From: Oidiodendron maius Zn
Lineage: Eukaryota; Ascomycota; Leotiomycetes; Myxotrichaceae
Assembly (NCBI GenBank): GCA_000827325.1
Contig: KN832876.1
Span: 1,178,001 to 1,242,000 of the forward strand
DNA: 64,000 nt
Direction of reading: 5' to 3'
Position numbers and translations under genes: made by a program. This document shows, piece by piece, positions 56,201 through 64,000 of the stretch. Within the stretch, counting starts at the first letter, position 1. Each line of letters starts with the position of its first letter. The notes beneath the pieces were generated by a model that was given only the letters and a program-made list of their open reading frames with translations, was not told the origin of the DNA and searched no databases.

Positions 56201-56846
56201 CACCTAATACCGTCAGCCAGTCGTTGACCGTCTTCATATCTCTGGACAGAGCGACATTGGCAGCAAACGGCTTCGGGTCCACCATCGAGGCCAGGTACCT
56301 CTGCTGCGTGTGCGTGTTAGGGACTTTCTTGTCCAGCTTCTTGGTGATTTTGAGAAAGCCTCGTCGATTGACTTCTCCAAACCATTGTAGCTTTCGAAGC
56401 TCGCTCCTGAGATCCAGTAGGGCTCCCATCAGCTCCTCAAACTCATTGCGGTCAAGCATGTTTATGGCCTCTGCCGACGTGCCATATCGATCTGAGAGAA
56501 GCTTCACCCGGCGGGAAGAGTCAGCAAGCTTCCGGTTGTAGAAGTCGTTGACATCCTCGAGATTCCGATCCAAGGAGAACATGAACTCTGCAGGATGTTG
56601 GTTAGCCATTGACAGCTACTAGATGGGAAAGGGCATCGTCACCTGTAAGGTCGACGTCCTGTCCAGACTTGCTTGCCTCTACAGCCGCCTTGATAAGCTT
56701 CTTTAATCCTTTGTAATTGATGTACGCTGAAGACCACTCCGGGACCTGGTTGCGGGGAAGACTGCGATTGCCATTAGCACCGGGAGGTGGAATGACGCCC
56801 GAGGGCCCAACGGACAGTGGAAGACATACTTGCGACCGAACTTCAT
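53205..56846 (-). CDS. pho81: Pho81/NUC-2 phosphate-sensing CDK inhibitor (SPX, ankyrin, GDPD), four exons
   Basis: Regulator of the PHO pathway: it inhibits the Pho85-type cyclin-CDK when phosphate is scarce and senses inositol pyrophosphates through its SPX domain. Minus-strand exons 56846-56830 (17 bp), 56761-56643, 56587-53424 and 53369-53205 give 1,154 residues; the introns are 68, 55 and 54 bp. Splicing rebuilds the SPX start MKFGR-NLPRNQVPEWSSAYIN and then YKGLKKLIKAAVEASKSG. Ankyrin repeats run from about residue 300 to 575 (GRLPLHYAAQFG, WTPLHVAAVDGRLSIVELLI). The C-terminal glycerophosphodiesterase domain, from about 797, keeps IGHRGLGKN, GENTLQSF, YVEFDVQLTKDHVPVIYHD and FNIEMKYP, the residues used by active enzymes. 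The last splice gives NVQ-HQVNEGIDAVIVDSVLKI and the end STNGQAC. Confidence 0.95.
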
Positions 56847-57704
56847 GATGGATTGGGACGCTCGCCACCTCTACCTCCTATTCCAAACGTTAGAGGCGAC
56901 GGGGCCGCATTTGAGCTGCTTACCGGCCGTCGGAGCAAATCACGGGAGAAGGAGACGGGGAGATGGATGGCGGGAGAATAGGGTCAGGAGGACGACTAAG
57001 CGGTCAGGCGAGGGGTTAGAGGAAAGGGAGGAAGCAGAAGCTCTTCCGGGGGTCGAATGAGATGAGCCGCCAGAACGCCATTCAGGTTGATGTGATACCG
57101 TAATAATGACGAGGCCAAGCGCCAGGCGAGGATTTCTTCTTTTTCTGTTTCGGAACGACAGTCACATGGAATCAGGTAATCGTGGAATTCGTAATTGCTT
57201 GTCGGTCGAGCTGTGGCTTCTGCTTTAATCCGGATTCCAGGTCGTGCTGCGAGAGACAGCGAGCGTGATAACGACGGACTGAGCAGCGTGGACTGGTGAG
57301 AGTTTTCGATTTGTCCGCGCGAAAAGGGACGAAAAGACGCCGGTTCCTGAGCTGCCCCGCCTTTCACCGCCTTTCACCGCCCTCGCGCCACCTCTTTGGA
57401 TCTCATCTGACCTCCTGCGGTTACCGCCGACAGCCGCCGACCGCTCTTCGGTCCCTGGTTAATGTCGGGTCGGCCAAATTATGCGTTCCTCGTGGAATGG
57501 AAAGTGGTTGATCGAGGGGTAGGAATGATCTGACCTATAGTTGATGATATGGCCCCAAGAATGTCGCTCCCCCGTCCAGCCTGGTGCCGATGACGGTCGA
57601 GGAGCGAGCAGCCAGACCTCGCTGCAGATATGAGGGCGGATAATAGATGCAACTCTAGTGCTCACAGCGCGGGTATCACTACAACAAGCACGACCGCCTC
57701 CTCC
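56847..57704. promoter_or_regulatory. upstream region of pho81
   Basis: 858 bases between the pho81 ATG and the dbr1 stop, both on the minus strand. No gene was seen. I saw no CACGTG site here, which would have suggested Pho4/NUC-1 feedback. Confidence 0.5.
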
Positions 57705-59520
57705 TTACCAGTTCCTTCCTCTCCCTCGCCCGCGTCCTCTCCCACGGCTGCTCCGTCCCCCGCCTCTTCCTCGGCCTCTTCCTCCCAATCCTCTCTCCTG
57801 GCTCGGAGCCGGCCCCTGCCTCATCCGCGCCTCCCTCTCAGCGTCGGTAGCGAAGAACCTGTTTTCAATCCCGATGAGCTCGCAGTATTGTTGCATCTGC
57901 GGGTTGTTATACTCCCTGGGTCCCTCGTTGATGATCTCCGGCATGCCAACGTAAAATGGTGGTGCCGTGATCTCAAAGTTTTCTGGAATCTCTAGTTTCC
58001 CTTCCTTGACAATATGCTCATCAACCCATTCTTGCTCTTTTTCAATCAGGGGACGGTAATGTGCTGCCCCTAGATCTGGGGGGGTTCGAGCGTCTCTATC
58101 TCCTAGAGATATATGGGAGGCAAAAACTCTCGTTATGGCAAGCCATTCTGGATCATACTCAAACTTGGGCCTGACACGAGACCCTGATGAGGAGGATGAA
58201 TTCGCAGATGCTTGTTTAAAGCCGTTAAGTGGCTGTACTTCAAGCAGCTGAAGGAATTTACGCCCAGGTAGGCATTTGTCTAAAGCCAAAAATCGTACAA
58301 CTTTATTAGTGATTTCTGGGGGCGGCGGTTCACTGGCCATATTTTGTTTTCGGCCTGTAGGCCGTGAGAATGCAGATGGTAGCTGATCACGGAGATCAGG
58401 AGGAATAGAAGGCGTAGCTTGTTGCTGGGTAGAGGGCTTCATATTCGAAGCACCTTCGTCATCGCCCAAATTAATTTCGTCTTGATTTGCAACCAATGGC
58501 GGCTCTTTGTCTGCTGTGGGCTGTAACGGAACCCCGTTATCACTATCATCATCTATATCAAGGTCGATCTCATCCACATTGTGGGGAATCCCCGAAATAT
58601 CAAGGCTGGCAGAAACCGCCCCGCCGTTTTCAAGAGCCGCGGGGGACGATATAGCATTATCTTGTGGTGCAGGCCCATAGGTCTTAACGGCGGAAAACCT
58701 GCAATGCATGTGTGCAGCAAACCAATGTGGTGGCCGAAGAAGATCCATAACATAGGATGCTGCAACATTCCCAAGCGTACCGTCTTTGGACTCTTGCTCA
58801 AAGTCAGGTTTCATACGAAATAGAGCTCGCTCGTTGCCGTTCTTCTCAATTGCTCTTGGCCAGTCGTGACTAATGCCTACATCGACCTGCGTTTGTAACT
58901 GGAGAAGCTTTCGGATGTCTATTTCTCGGACGTGATATATTGACTTGATATCGTCTTGGTTGTATGGTAAGCGCTCGTAGTGGGTTTTGTTGAAATTGTA
59001 CCCCTTCCATATTCCAGACATTCCTGCAATTCTCAATCCGCCCAGTCGGACCACATTTGCAGCTCCCATGTAATATATATTTGGGGCAACCCAACCGCCA
59101 TAGAAGATTTCCCATAGGTGACTGCTTGCCTCATGATTTCCGCCAACAAATATTGTAAGGTACGGCGCTTTATTTATTCCACTGTAGTAAGAGTGGAAGT
59201 CACCAATAGCTCGATATTTAACGGGACACGACATTACAGTCAAGTCAGAGGCATTGCGAACTGCCTTGTTTGCTCAGTTTGAGTTTCCCTTGTACTGCGT
59301 AGAAGATTCCATACCTGAAAGTCTCCTCCTATAATGAGCAAGTCGACCCCGTCCCAGCCTCGAGCTTCACAGGCCTTCTCCACTGAGGCATATATTGCAT
59401 CCAGAGTACCATGACCCTAAACACAATTATCAGACTAATACTCTCAAATGGTCGAGTGTGACTTACACATCCTTCAACTGCAATTCGCAAGCCTTGCGCT
59501 TCTTCTAATGTGAGGTCCAT
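57705..59520 (-). CDS. dbr1: RNA lariat debranching enzyme Dbr1, three exons
   Basis: Metallophosphoesterase that cuts the 2'-5' bond of excised intron lariats in the nucleus. Minus-strand exons 59520-59467, 59416-59315 and 59264-57705 give 571 residues, with two 50-bp introns. Splicing yields GLRIAVEGC-GHGTLDAIYASVEKAC and LLIIGGDFQ-AVRNASDLTVMSCP. Metal-binding motifs in order are GCGHG, GGDFQ, GGNHEA, GISHDWP and AAHMHCRF. The C-terminal DBR1 domain (FLALDKCLPGRKFLQLLEV, WLAITRVFASHISLGDRD) is followed by EEREARMRQG-like helix and an unusual RG-rich end, GLGGRGRGRGGGRSSRGRGR. The RG tail may bind RNA. A gene for debranching beside so many short introns is coincidence. It shares a 297-base divergent promoter with the next gene. 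Confidence 0.95.
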
Positions 59521-59817
59521 GGTCGACGACGATGCTTTGAGAAGCTTTCGCTACACATTTAAAACGAGCTAATTAATTGATCACTGTGCATCTCAGCGAC
59601 TTCTGGGTGCGGCAGATGTAGCGAGGTGGTCATAACTTATTGTAAAGAGCTTGCCGTGAGCTGGTATTGAATGAGTTTAATGTATTTAGTGACGTGAAGC
59701 TTCGCTTCGTGAAACTTCCCGCGCGTTTTCCGCAGCTTCTCTTACTTGCGCCTGCAGACGCAGAACAGCCTGACATAGCAAGCCAAATGTTCCAAGCACG
59801 TCTCCCAGGTATCAACA
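59521..59817. promoter_or_regulatory. bidirectional promoter, dbr1 / RNase P-MRP subunit
   Basis: Only 297 bases separate the two ATGs of two RNA-processing genes. No further open frame of note. Confidence 0.6.
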
Positions 59818-60399
59818 ATGGCTTCTCCGGAACTATCGGCGCGACTTCGATATCTGAATGACTCGGCACATCTCCTGGCGACAACTGCTCCCGCCACCTC
59901 CCGATACCTGATGTCACGATGCAACACTCTTATGTTCGAGCGCGATATCGAGCAATCCGACACGCAAAGACGCAATATATGCGGTGCATGTGGGACGATA
60001 ATGGTTTTAGGATGGGAAGGCACAATGCAATTAGAGTCTCAGAGGCCGAGGAGGAGATGCAACAGTCAGAAGGCTGTGCCCAAGACGAGCAAAGCTGTGG
60101 TCTACAAATGCGAATCCTGCAGCAGGGTAACCCGTTTTCCTATTCCTCTGTTGACGCCCAGGAACGAGACACGATTGCTGCTACAGACTCCGACCTTGGA
60201 GGCGGGGGAGGCAAATTCATCACCAGTAAGAGCCAGTCCAGTTGTGAATGCTCCGCTTTCTACGAACGCGAGCAGCAAGAAGAGAGCCAAAGCAAGAAAA
60301 CAGAGTGGACTTGAGGCTCTACTGGCAAAGAAAAAGTCCTCAGAAGCCACCACAACTGGCTTTGGTCTTAATCTGATGGACTTCATGAAGAAAGCATGA
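59818..60399 (+). CDS. RNase P/MRP zinc subunit, Rpr2/Snm1/Rpp21 family
   Basis: Protein subunit of RNase P or RNase MRP, which process tRNA or rRNA precursors. One exon gives 193 residues from MASPELSARLRYLNDSAHLL. The N-terminal helices (ATSRYLMSRCNTLMFERDIE) precede the zinc ribbon: CGACG (first pair), then YKCESCSRVTRFPIP (second pair), the four-cysteine pattern of the family. A basic, Ser/Thr-rich C-terminus (SSKKRAKARKQSGLEALLAK) ends in GFGLNLMDFMKKA, resembling a short nuclear RNA-binding tail. I cannot decide between Rpr2 (RNase P) and Snm1 (MRP), so no symbol is given. It is divergent from dbr1. Confidence 0.85.
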   Translation: MASPELSARLRYLNDSAHLLATTAPATSRYLMSRCNTLMFERDIEQSDTQRRNICGACGTIMVLGWEGTMQLESQRPRRRCNSQKAVPKTSKAVVYKCESCSRVTRFPIPLLTPRNETRLLLQTPTLEAGEANSSPVRASPVVNAPLSTNASSKKRAKARKQSGLEALLAKKKSSEATTTGFGLNLMDFMKKA

Positions 60400-61008
60400 A
60401 TCTGATGGCCGGATAAGGACATACGACGAAGAACACTTGCAGATACTTTCGTACTTCGTGCGCCAATTATAGCAGGCCATGCACATTTCCTACGAGAGCA
60501 GCCGCGCAATGAGAGACCAGACTTCGAGATGCTTCCAGCCTGAAAGCGATGGCAAGTGCATTTAACTAGCTCGGGGCTAAGACCATCCACTGACCAAAGC
60601 AGACATCCTTCCTCTATCTACTACCTGCGATAGTAATGCTGTTATTAGGTCTGAGTTTGGACTGTTCTGTGGACACACTGGTCTCGGGAATCTTCGACCC
60701 CTGTCTCTGGGGCAGACCAGGTCGCGGAGGGCTGAATCGTGGAGACCACATTGGACTGACCAAAGCAGCATCAAGGGGTTATAGATTGATAAATGCATCA
60801 GGTTTCGCCACCTGATACTCCCAGCACAAAGCCCGGGAAGAGGCTTCCCTTTGGTAGAAGGAATAAACGTTTTCTCGCCGTTCCAGTTCTTTCCTCAGCC
60901 TTGCGCTAGTGACTTTATCAGCCTTCGCCGCGCCTCACTAAAAATTATTTTGACCTGTACCCCTCCATACATCCCACCATATCACTTCTACAGGCTGCCC
61001 ACAACAAG
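60400..61008. other. intergenic, upstream of zpr1
   Basis: 609 bases with no gene seen; it holds the zpr1 promoter. Confidence 0.55.
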
Positions 61009-62566
61009 ATGGCGGACCCAACTCAAGAGGATATCAAGCCAGATGGCGCTGCATTCGACGAGTTCTTCGAGAGCATTGGCAAGAAGGCAGAACAACTCAC
61101 CTTTAATGACCAGAGCGAGATATCATCGCAGGAAAATGGCGACGCAGCCCAGCAACCAGAGCAAGGTAAAGAAGACCAAAAAGTGGTGGATGAAATAGAA
61201 TCTCTCTGCATGAACTGTCATGAAAATGTAAGCCGATCTTCTATATAGTTTATCATAACTACTAACAATATCCCAGGGTACAACCCGTCTTCTGCTTACT
61301 CGAATCCCCTTTTTCCGCGAAATCATAATCATGTCCTTTTTCTGCCCTCACTGCAACTTCAAAAACTCCGAGATCCAATCTGCCGGCGTGATACAACAGA
61401 AGGGGGCTAGATATGAACTTCGCCTTACCACCTCTACCGACTTAGCCCGCCAGGTTGTCAAGTCTGATACCTGCGTCGTGAAATTCATAGAGTTAGACAT
61501 CGAAGTCCCGGCTGGGCGTGGACAGCTGACAAACATCGAGGGCCTTCTTACCATGATCCTTGAAGATCTTGCTATTCAACAGCCAGCCCGAAAGGAAGAG
61601 ATACCGGAGGTTTACGCCAAGATCGAGGAGATCATTCAGAAAGGAGGAAAGATGCTTGCTGGTGAGAGCTTCCCGTTTAGAGTTTCTCTTGATGATCCGG
61701 CCGGCAATTCATGGATTGAGCCGGATCACAGAGACGGCGTGGGAAAGATTCAAAAGGTCGAATACGCCCGAACTGAGGAACAGAATCAGTCTCTGGGACT
61801 GGGCAGCGGCGAGGACGGAGCAGATGCAACCTCAAGACAGCCCACATTTGCAAACCCTGAAGGCGACGACATCATTCCCAATGAGGTGTACTCCTTCCCA
61901 GCATCCTGTCCGGGCTGCACGCGCCCCTGTGTCACCCATATGAAGATGGTCGACATCCCGCACTTCAAGCAAGTGGTTATCATGAGCACGGTATGTGACG
62001 ACTGTGGCTACCGCTCCAACGAGGTCAAGACCGGTGGCGAGGTTCCGGGAAAGGGCAAGATAATCACCTTGAGTGTCGACTCGGCAGCCGATCTCGCACG
62101 CGACATTCTGAAATCTGAGTCCTGCGCCATGGAATGCCCCGAGCTGAAGCTCGAGGTCCAGCCAGGCACGCTCGGCGGTCGCTTCACCACCGTCGAGGGA
62201 CTCCTCACACAGGTCCGTGACGATTTGCACCAGCAGGTCTTCGACGTCGGCGAGGATGCGGACGAAGGCGGCGATTCCCTCCCTTCCGCTATGAAGGACA
62301 AGTGGAAGTCATTTTTTGACGACGTCGGTGATGCCATCAAGGGCGAGAAGAAGTTTACAATCATCCTTAGAGATCCCTTGGCCAGCAGCTATGTCCAAAA
62401 CCTGTGCCTGCCTGACGACGACCCGCAGATCCAGACGGAGGACTATGAGAGAACTGCGGAAGAGGAAGAGGATCTCGGCTTGACAGATATGAAGACCGAG
62501 GGATATGCAGATGAGGCTGCAGAGGAAAGAAAGGAGGCTCAAGCAGAGAGCAAGATTGCAGAGTAA
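61009..62566 (+). CDS. zpr1: zinc finger protein Zpr1, two exons
   Basis: Chaperone for translation elongation factor eEF1A folding, found in cytoplasm and nucleus. Exons 61009-61227 and 61277-62566 give 502 residues; the 49-bp intron has an ACTAACA branch site. It has two copies of the ZPR1 module. In the first, CMNCHEN joins GTTRLLLTRIPFFREIIIMS and FFCPHCNFKNSEIQSAG. In the second, CPGCTRPCVTHMKMVDIPHF is followed by CDDCGYRSNEVKTGG. Each is followed by a beta domain (LRLTTSTDLARQVVKSDTC; ITLSVDSAADLARDILKSES). The C-terminus is acidic (DYERTAEEEEDLGLTDM) and ends in QAESKIAE. The splice lies within the first zinc finger. The N-terminal frame begins MADPTQEDIKPDGAAFDEFF. No anomaly was seen. 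Confidence 0.96.
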
Positions 62567-63166
62567 TGGTGGATCATGGCATAGACTTATTCAACTAGAC
62601 AGGGGGATAGCTTCATTGGCTAAGAGCGCTAATCCATAAACATCTACCATCATATCTGATCCTCGTCTTTGAGTGCCCAAATGGTACTGAATGCTTACTC
62701 ACGTTGCCATTGCAGGGAATGCATTAATAGGGCTACTTTTATTCCGATTCGCAGGAGGCCTAATACTCTGTGAATATCCCACAGGTCGAGATCCCAAGTT
62801 ACACAGATGAATACCATTCTCAGTGACAAGTAATATATTCTTTCAAGATCATCTAGCACGCAAAACTAAAAGTAGGACCAATAGGAAAGGTCTATTTGTA
62901 AACACAAGAGCCAACCAGATACAGCTAGGGAACGCTTTTTGCAAGATGCCTCCCCAACCACCGGTCCATTGTGCAAAAAAATATATATATATTTTGGGAC
63001 AAAATCAAACACGGCGAGCAATGAGTAAAACCAACCCATGTCGCGTAGCAATTACATTAGAATAGACAAGACCGCCGCCCATAGTCCAGCGATCTAATAA
63101 CCATGCGCCTACTAGTGAATAAATGCTTGCAAGTCCAAACAAACACGAGTTTGCAACCCTCTCGTT
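62567..63166. other. intergenic between convergent genes
   Basis: 600 bases between the 3' ends of zpr1 and the edge gene, with an AT-repeat run near 62980. No coding signal was seen. Confidence 0.55.
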
Positions 63167-64000
63167 TCAAAAGAATACCGGCCTTGTTAAGACGCGGTAC
63201 TCCACAAAGTCCTCACCATCGATGCATAGTATCTGTGCCTGGCTGACCAACTTGCCCTGGAAGGGCCCGCTGGGCTTTCTCTCATATTTGATGCCGTTGT
63301 GATATTTGACCTCATCGTTAGGGGGTGTGCCCGGGAGCGTGGCAGCCTGCTGAGCAACCCAGACCTTGTTCAACTTCTTGATATTATTTCGCAGCTCTTG
63401 TTGGGCAGCTTCTTGCACGACCGCTTCAGCCATTGCCACCTCCTTTCTGGTCTTCTCGTGCTGTCTCTCGCGGGCTTCGACCTTCTCCCTCCTGAGTCGC
63501 TGAGTGGTAGTTGCCGACTCAGCTTGTGCTTGTTGTCGAGCTGTCTGAGTTCTCGAGCTATGTCGGACTTCAACCTCTGTGGGGCTCTGGTGACTCTGGT
63601 CGATTCCGACCCCGTTACTCAGACCCTCCGAAGCGACAAACTCTTTAGCTTCTCTGATTGCCTTTGCCTCGTTGGCTTTTCGTTCTTTGTCTGTTTCTTT
63701 GTGCTCAAGATCTCGTTGACGGATGCGGACGTATTCCTTGATCTCTGGCCGACTCATGCCCTGCAGCTGCGGCTCAAATACAACCTTGTCATAATGCAGC
63801 CAGAGGGCGCCAGCACCAACTGGAAAATTGCCATCGACATATCGCCCGTCTCTCGTAACCCTCTGTACTTTGACTCGGAAGCAGTCCGTTCCTCCAACAA
63901 CCCCATACACGGCGTGCTTATCTTCATCGCGAACCTCAGATGAATCTGCCCAGTAGCCAAGAAGCACTCCGGTTGGCTTGGTATCAGCAGAGGGAGAAGA
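63167..64000 (-). CDS. 3' part of an unknown conserved protein, cut by the window edge
   Basis: Open on the minus strand from the edge to TGA at 63167: the last 277 codons of a longer gene. The part seen starts SSPSADTKPTGVLLGYWADS and has a beta-rich block, HAVYGVVGGTDCFRVKVQRV and VGAGALWLHYDKVVFEPQLQ. A long charged coiled coil follows (REKVEARERQHEKTRKEVAM), and the protein ends NGIKYERKPSGPFQGKLVSQ then CIDGEDFVEYRVLTRPVFF. I recall similar fungal proteins with GYWRDS-like and GAGALWIHY-like motifs but no named function. The layout suggests a structural or chromatin-type protein, which is a guess. Frame and strand are certain; the start lies outside. Confidence 0.75.
   Translation of the reverse strand, partial: SSPSADTKPTGVLLGYWADSSEVRDEDKHAVYGVVGGTDCFRVKVQRVTRDGRYVDGNFPVGAGALWLHYDKVVFEPQLQGMSRPEIKEYVRIRQRDLEHKETDKERKANEAKAIREAKEFVASEGLSNGVGIDQSHQSPTEVEVRHSSRTQTARQQAQAESATTTQRLRREKVEARERQHEKTRKEVAMAEAVVQEAAQQELRNNIKKLNKVWVAQQAATLPGTPPNDEVKYHNGIKYERKPSGPFQGKLVSQAQILCIDGEDFVEYRVLTRPVFF

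Noticed and set aside
1-64000. tRNA, rRNA, CRISPR array, or transposon/virus-like element
   Set aside because: No GGTTCGANTCC-type B box within a tRNA-like setting, no rRNA sequence, no spaced repeats, and no transposase, integrase or reverse transcriptase frame could be found by eye.

Overview
The window is nuclear DNA of a filamentous ascomycete (Pezizomycotina). Eurotiomycetes, Aspergillus/Penicillium-like, is the best guess, inferred from remembered protein families and not from a search. The evidence is short GT-AG introns (mostly 44-80 bp) with CTAAC/CTGAC-like branch sites, mixed gene orientation, fungal-only families (Zn(II)2Cys6 regulator, Pho81/NUC-2, Dad3, Mch1, DAL5-type transporter, WSC-copper radical oxidase), and no operon-like spacing. 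Exon joins were worked out by hand from splice signals, family sequence and reading phase. In every multi-exon model the summed coding length is divisible by three.

Layout. 0-15.6 kb: an intact spliced C6 transcription factor, DASH subunit dad3, mitochondrial ribosomal protein S5, a C2H2-like zinc finger protein, the O6-methylguanine repair protein, and a 1,749-residue WD/RS/poly-proline scaffold. 15.6-22.4 kb: a GC-rich, gene-poor stretch of about 6.8 kb holding one small conserved disordered protein. 22.4-25.5 kb: tRNA m5U methyltransferase trm2 and a second small conserved protein, divergently arranged. 25.5-30.3 kb: an AT-rich accessory island with a decayed alpha/beta-hydrolase gene, a nested palindrome and an intact secreted WSC-glyoxal-oxidase-like enzyme. 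30.8-33.2 kb: divergent vps24 and p23/wos2. 33.9-37.4 kb: divergent PhyH dioxygenase and DAL5-family transporter, possibly a small catabolic pair. 37.9-42.5 kb: the ALYREF/Mlo3 mRNA exporter with a very long intron, tiny ost4 and tma46. 43-53 kb: mch1 transporter, an unknown protein, flotillin and vps11. 53-64 kb: pho81, dbr1, an RNase P/MRP zinc subunit, zpr1 and the 3' part of an unknown gene running off the edge.

Most genes are housekeeping: RNA processing and export (mlo3, dbr1, RNase P/MRP subunit, trm2), vacuolar/endosomal traffic (vps11, vps24, flotillin), translation (mrps5, tma46), chaperoning (wos2), N-glycosylation (ost4), chromosome segregation (dad3), DNA repair (mgt1) and phosphate signalling (pho81). 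The most unusual signals are the 896-bp intron of the ALYREF homologue, which suggests feedback by intron retention, and the AT-rich island round the copper radical oxidase. Several introns can also be retained without breaking the frame (vps24) or read from an upstream ATG (flotillin). I recognised no transposon, virus-like element, tRNA, rRNA or CRISPR array.
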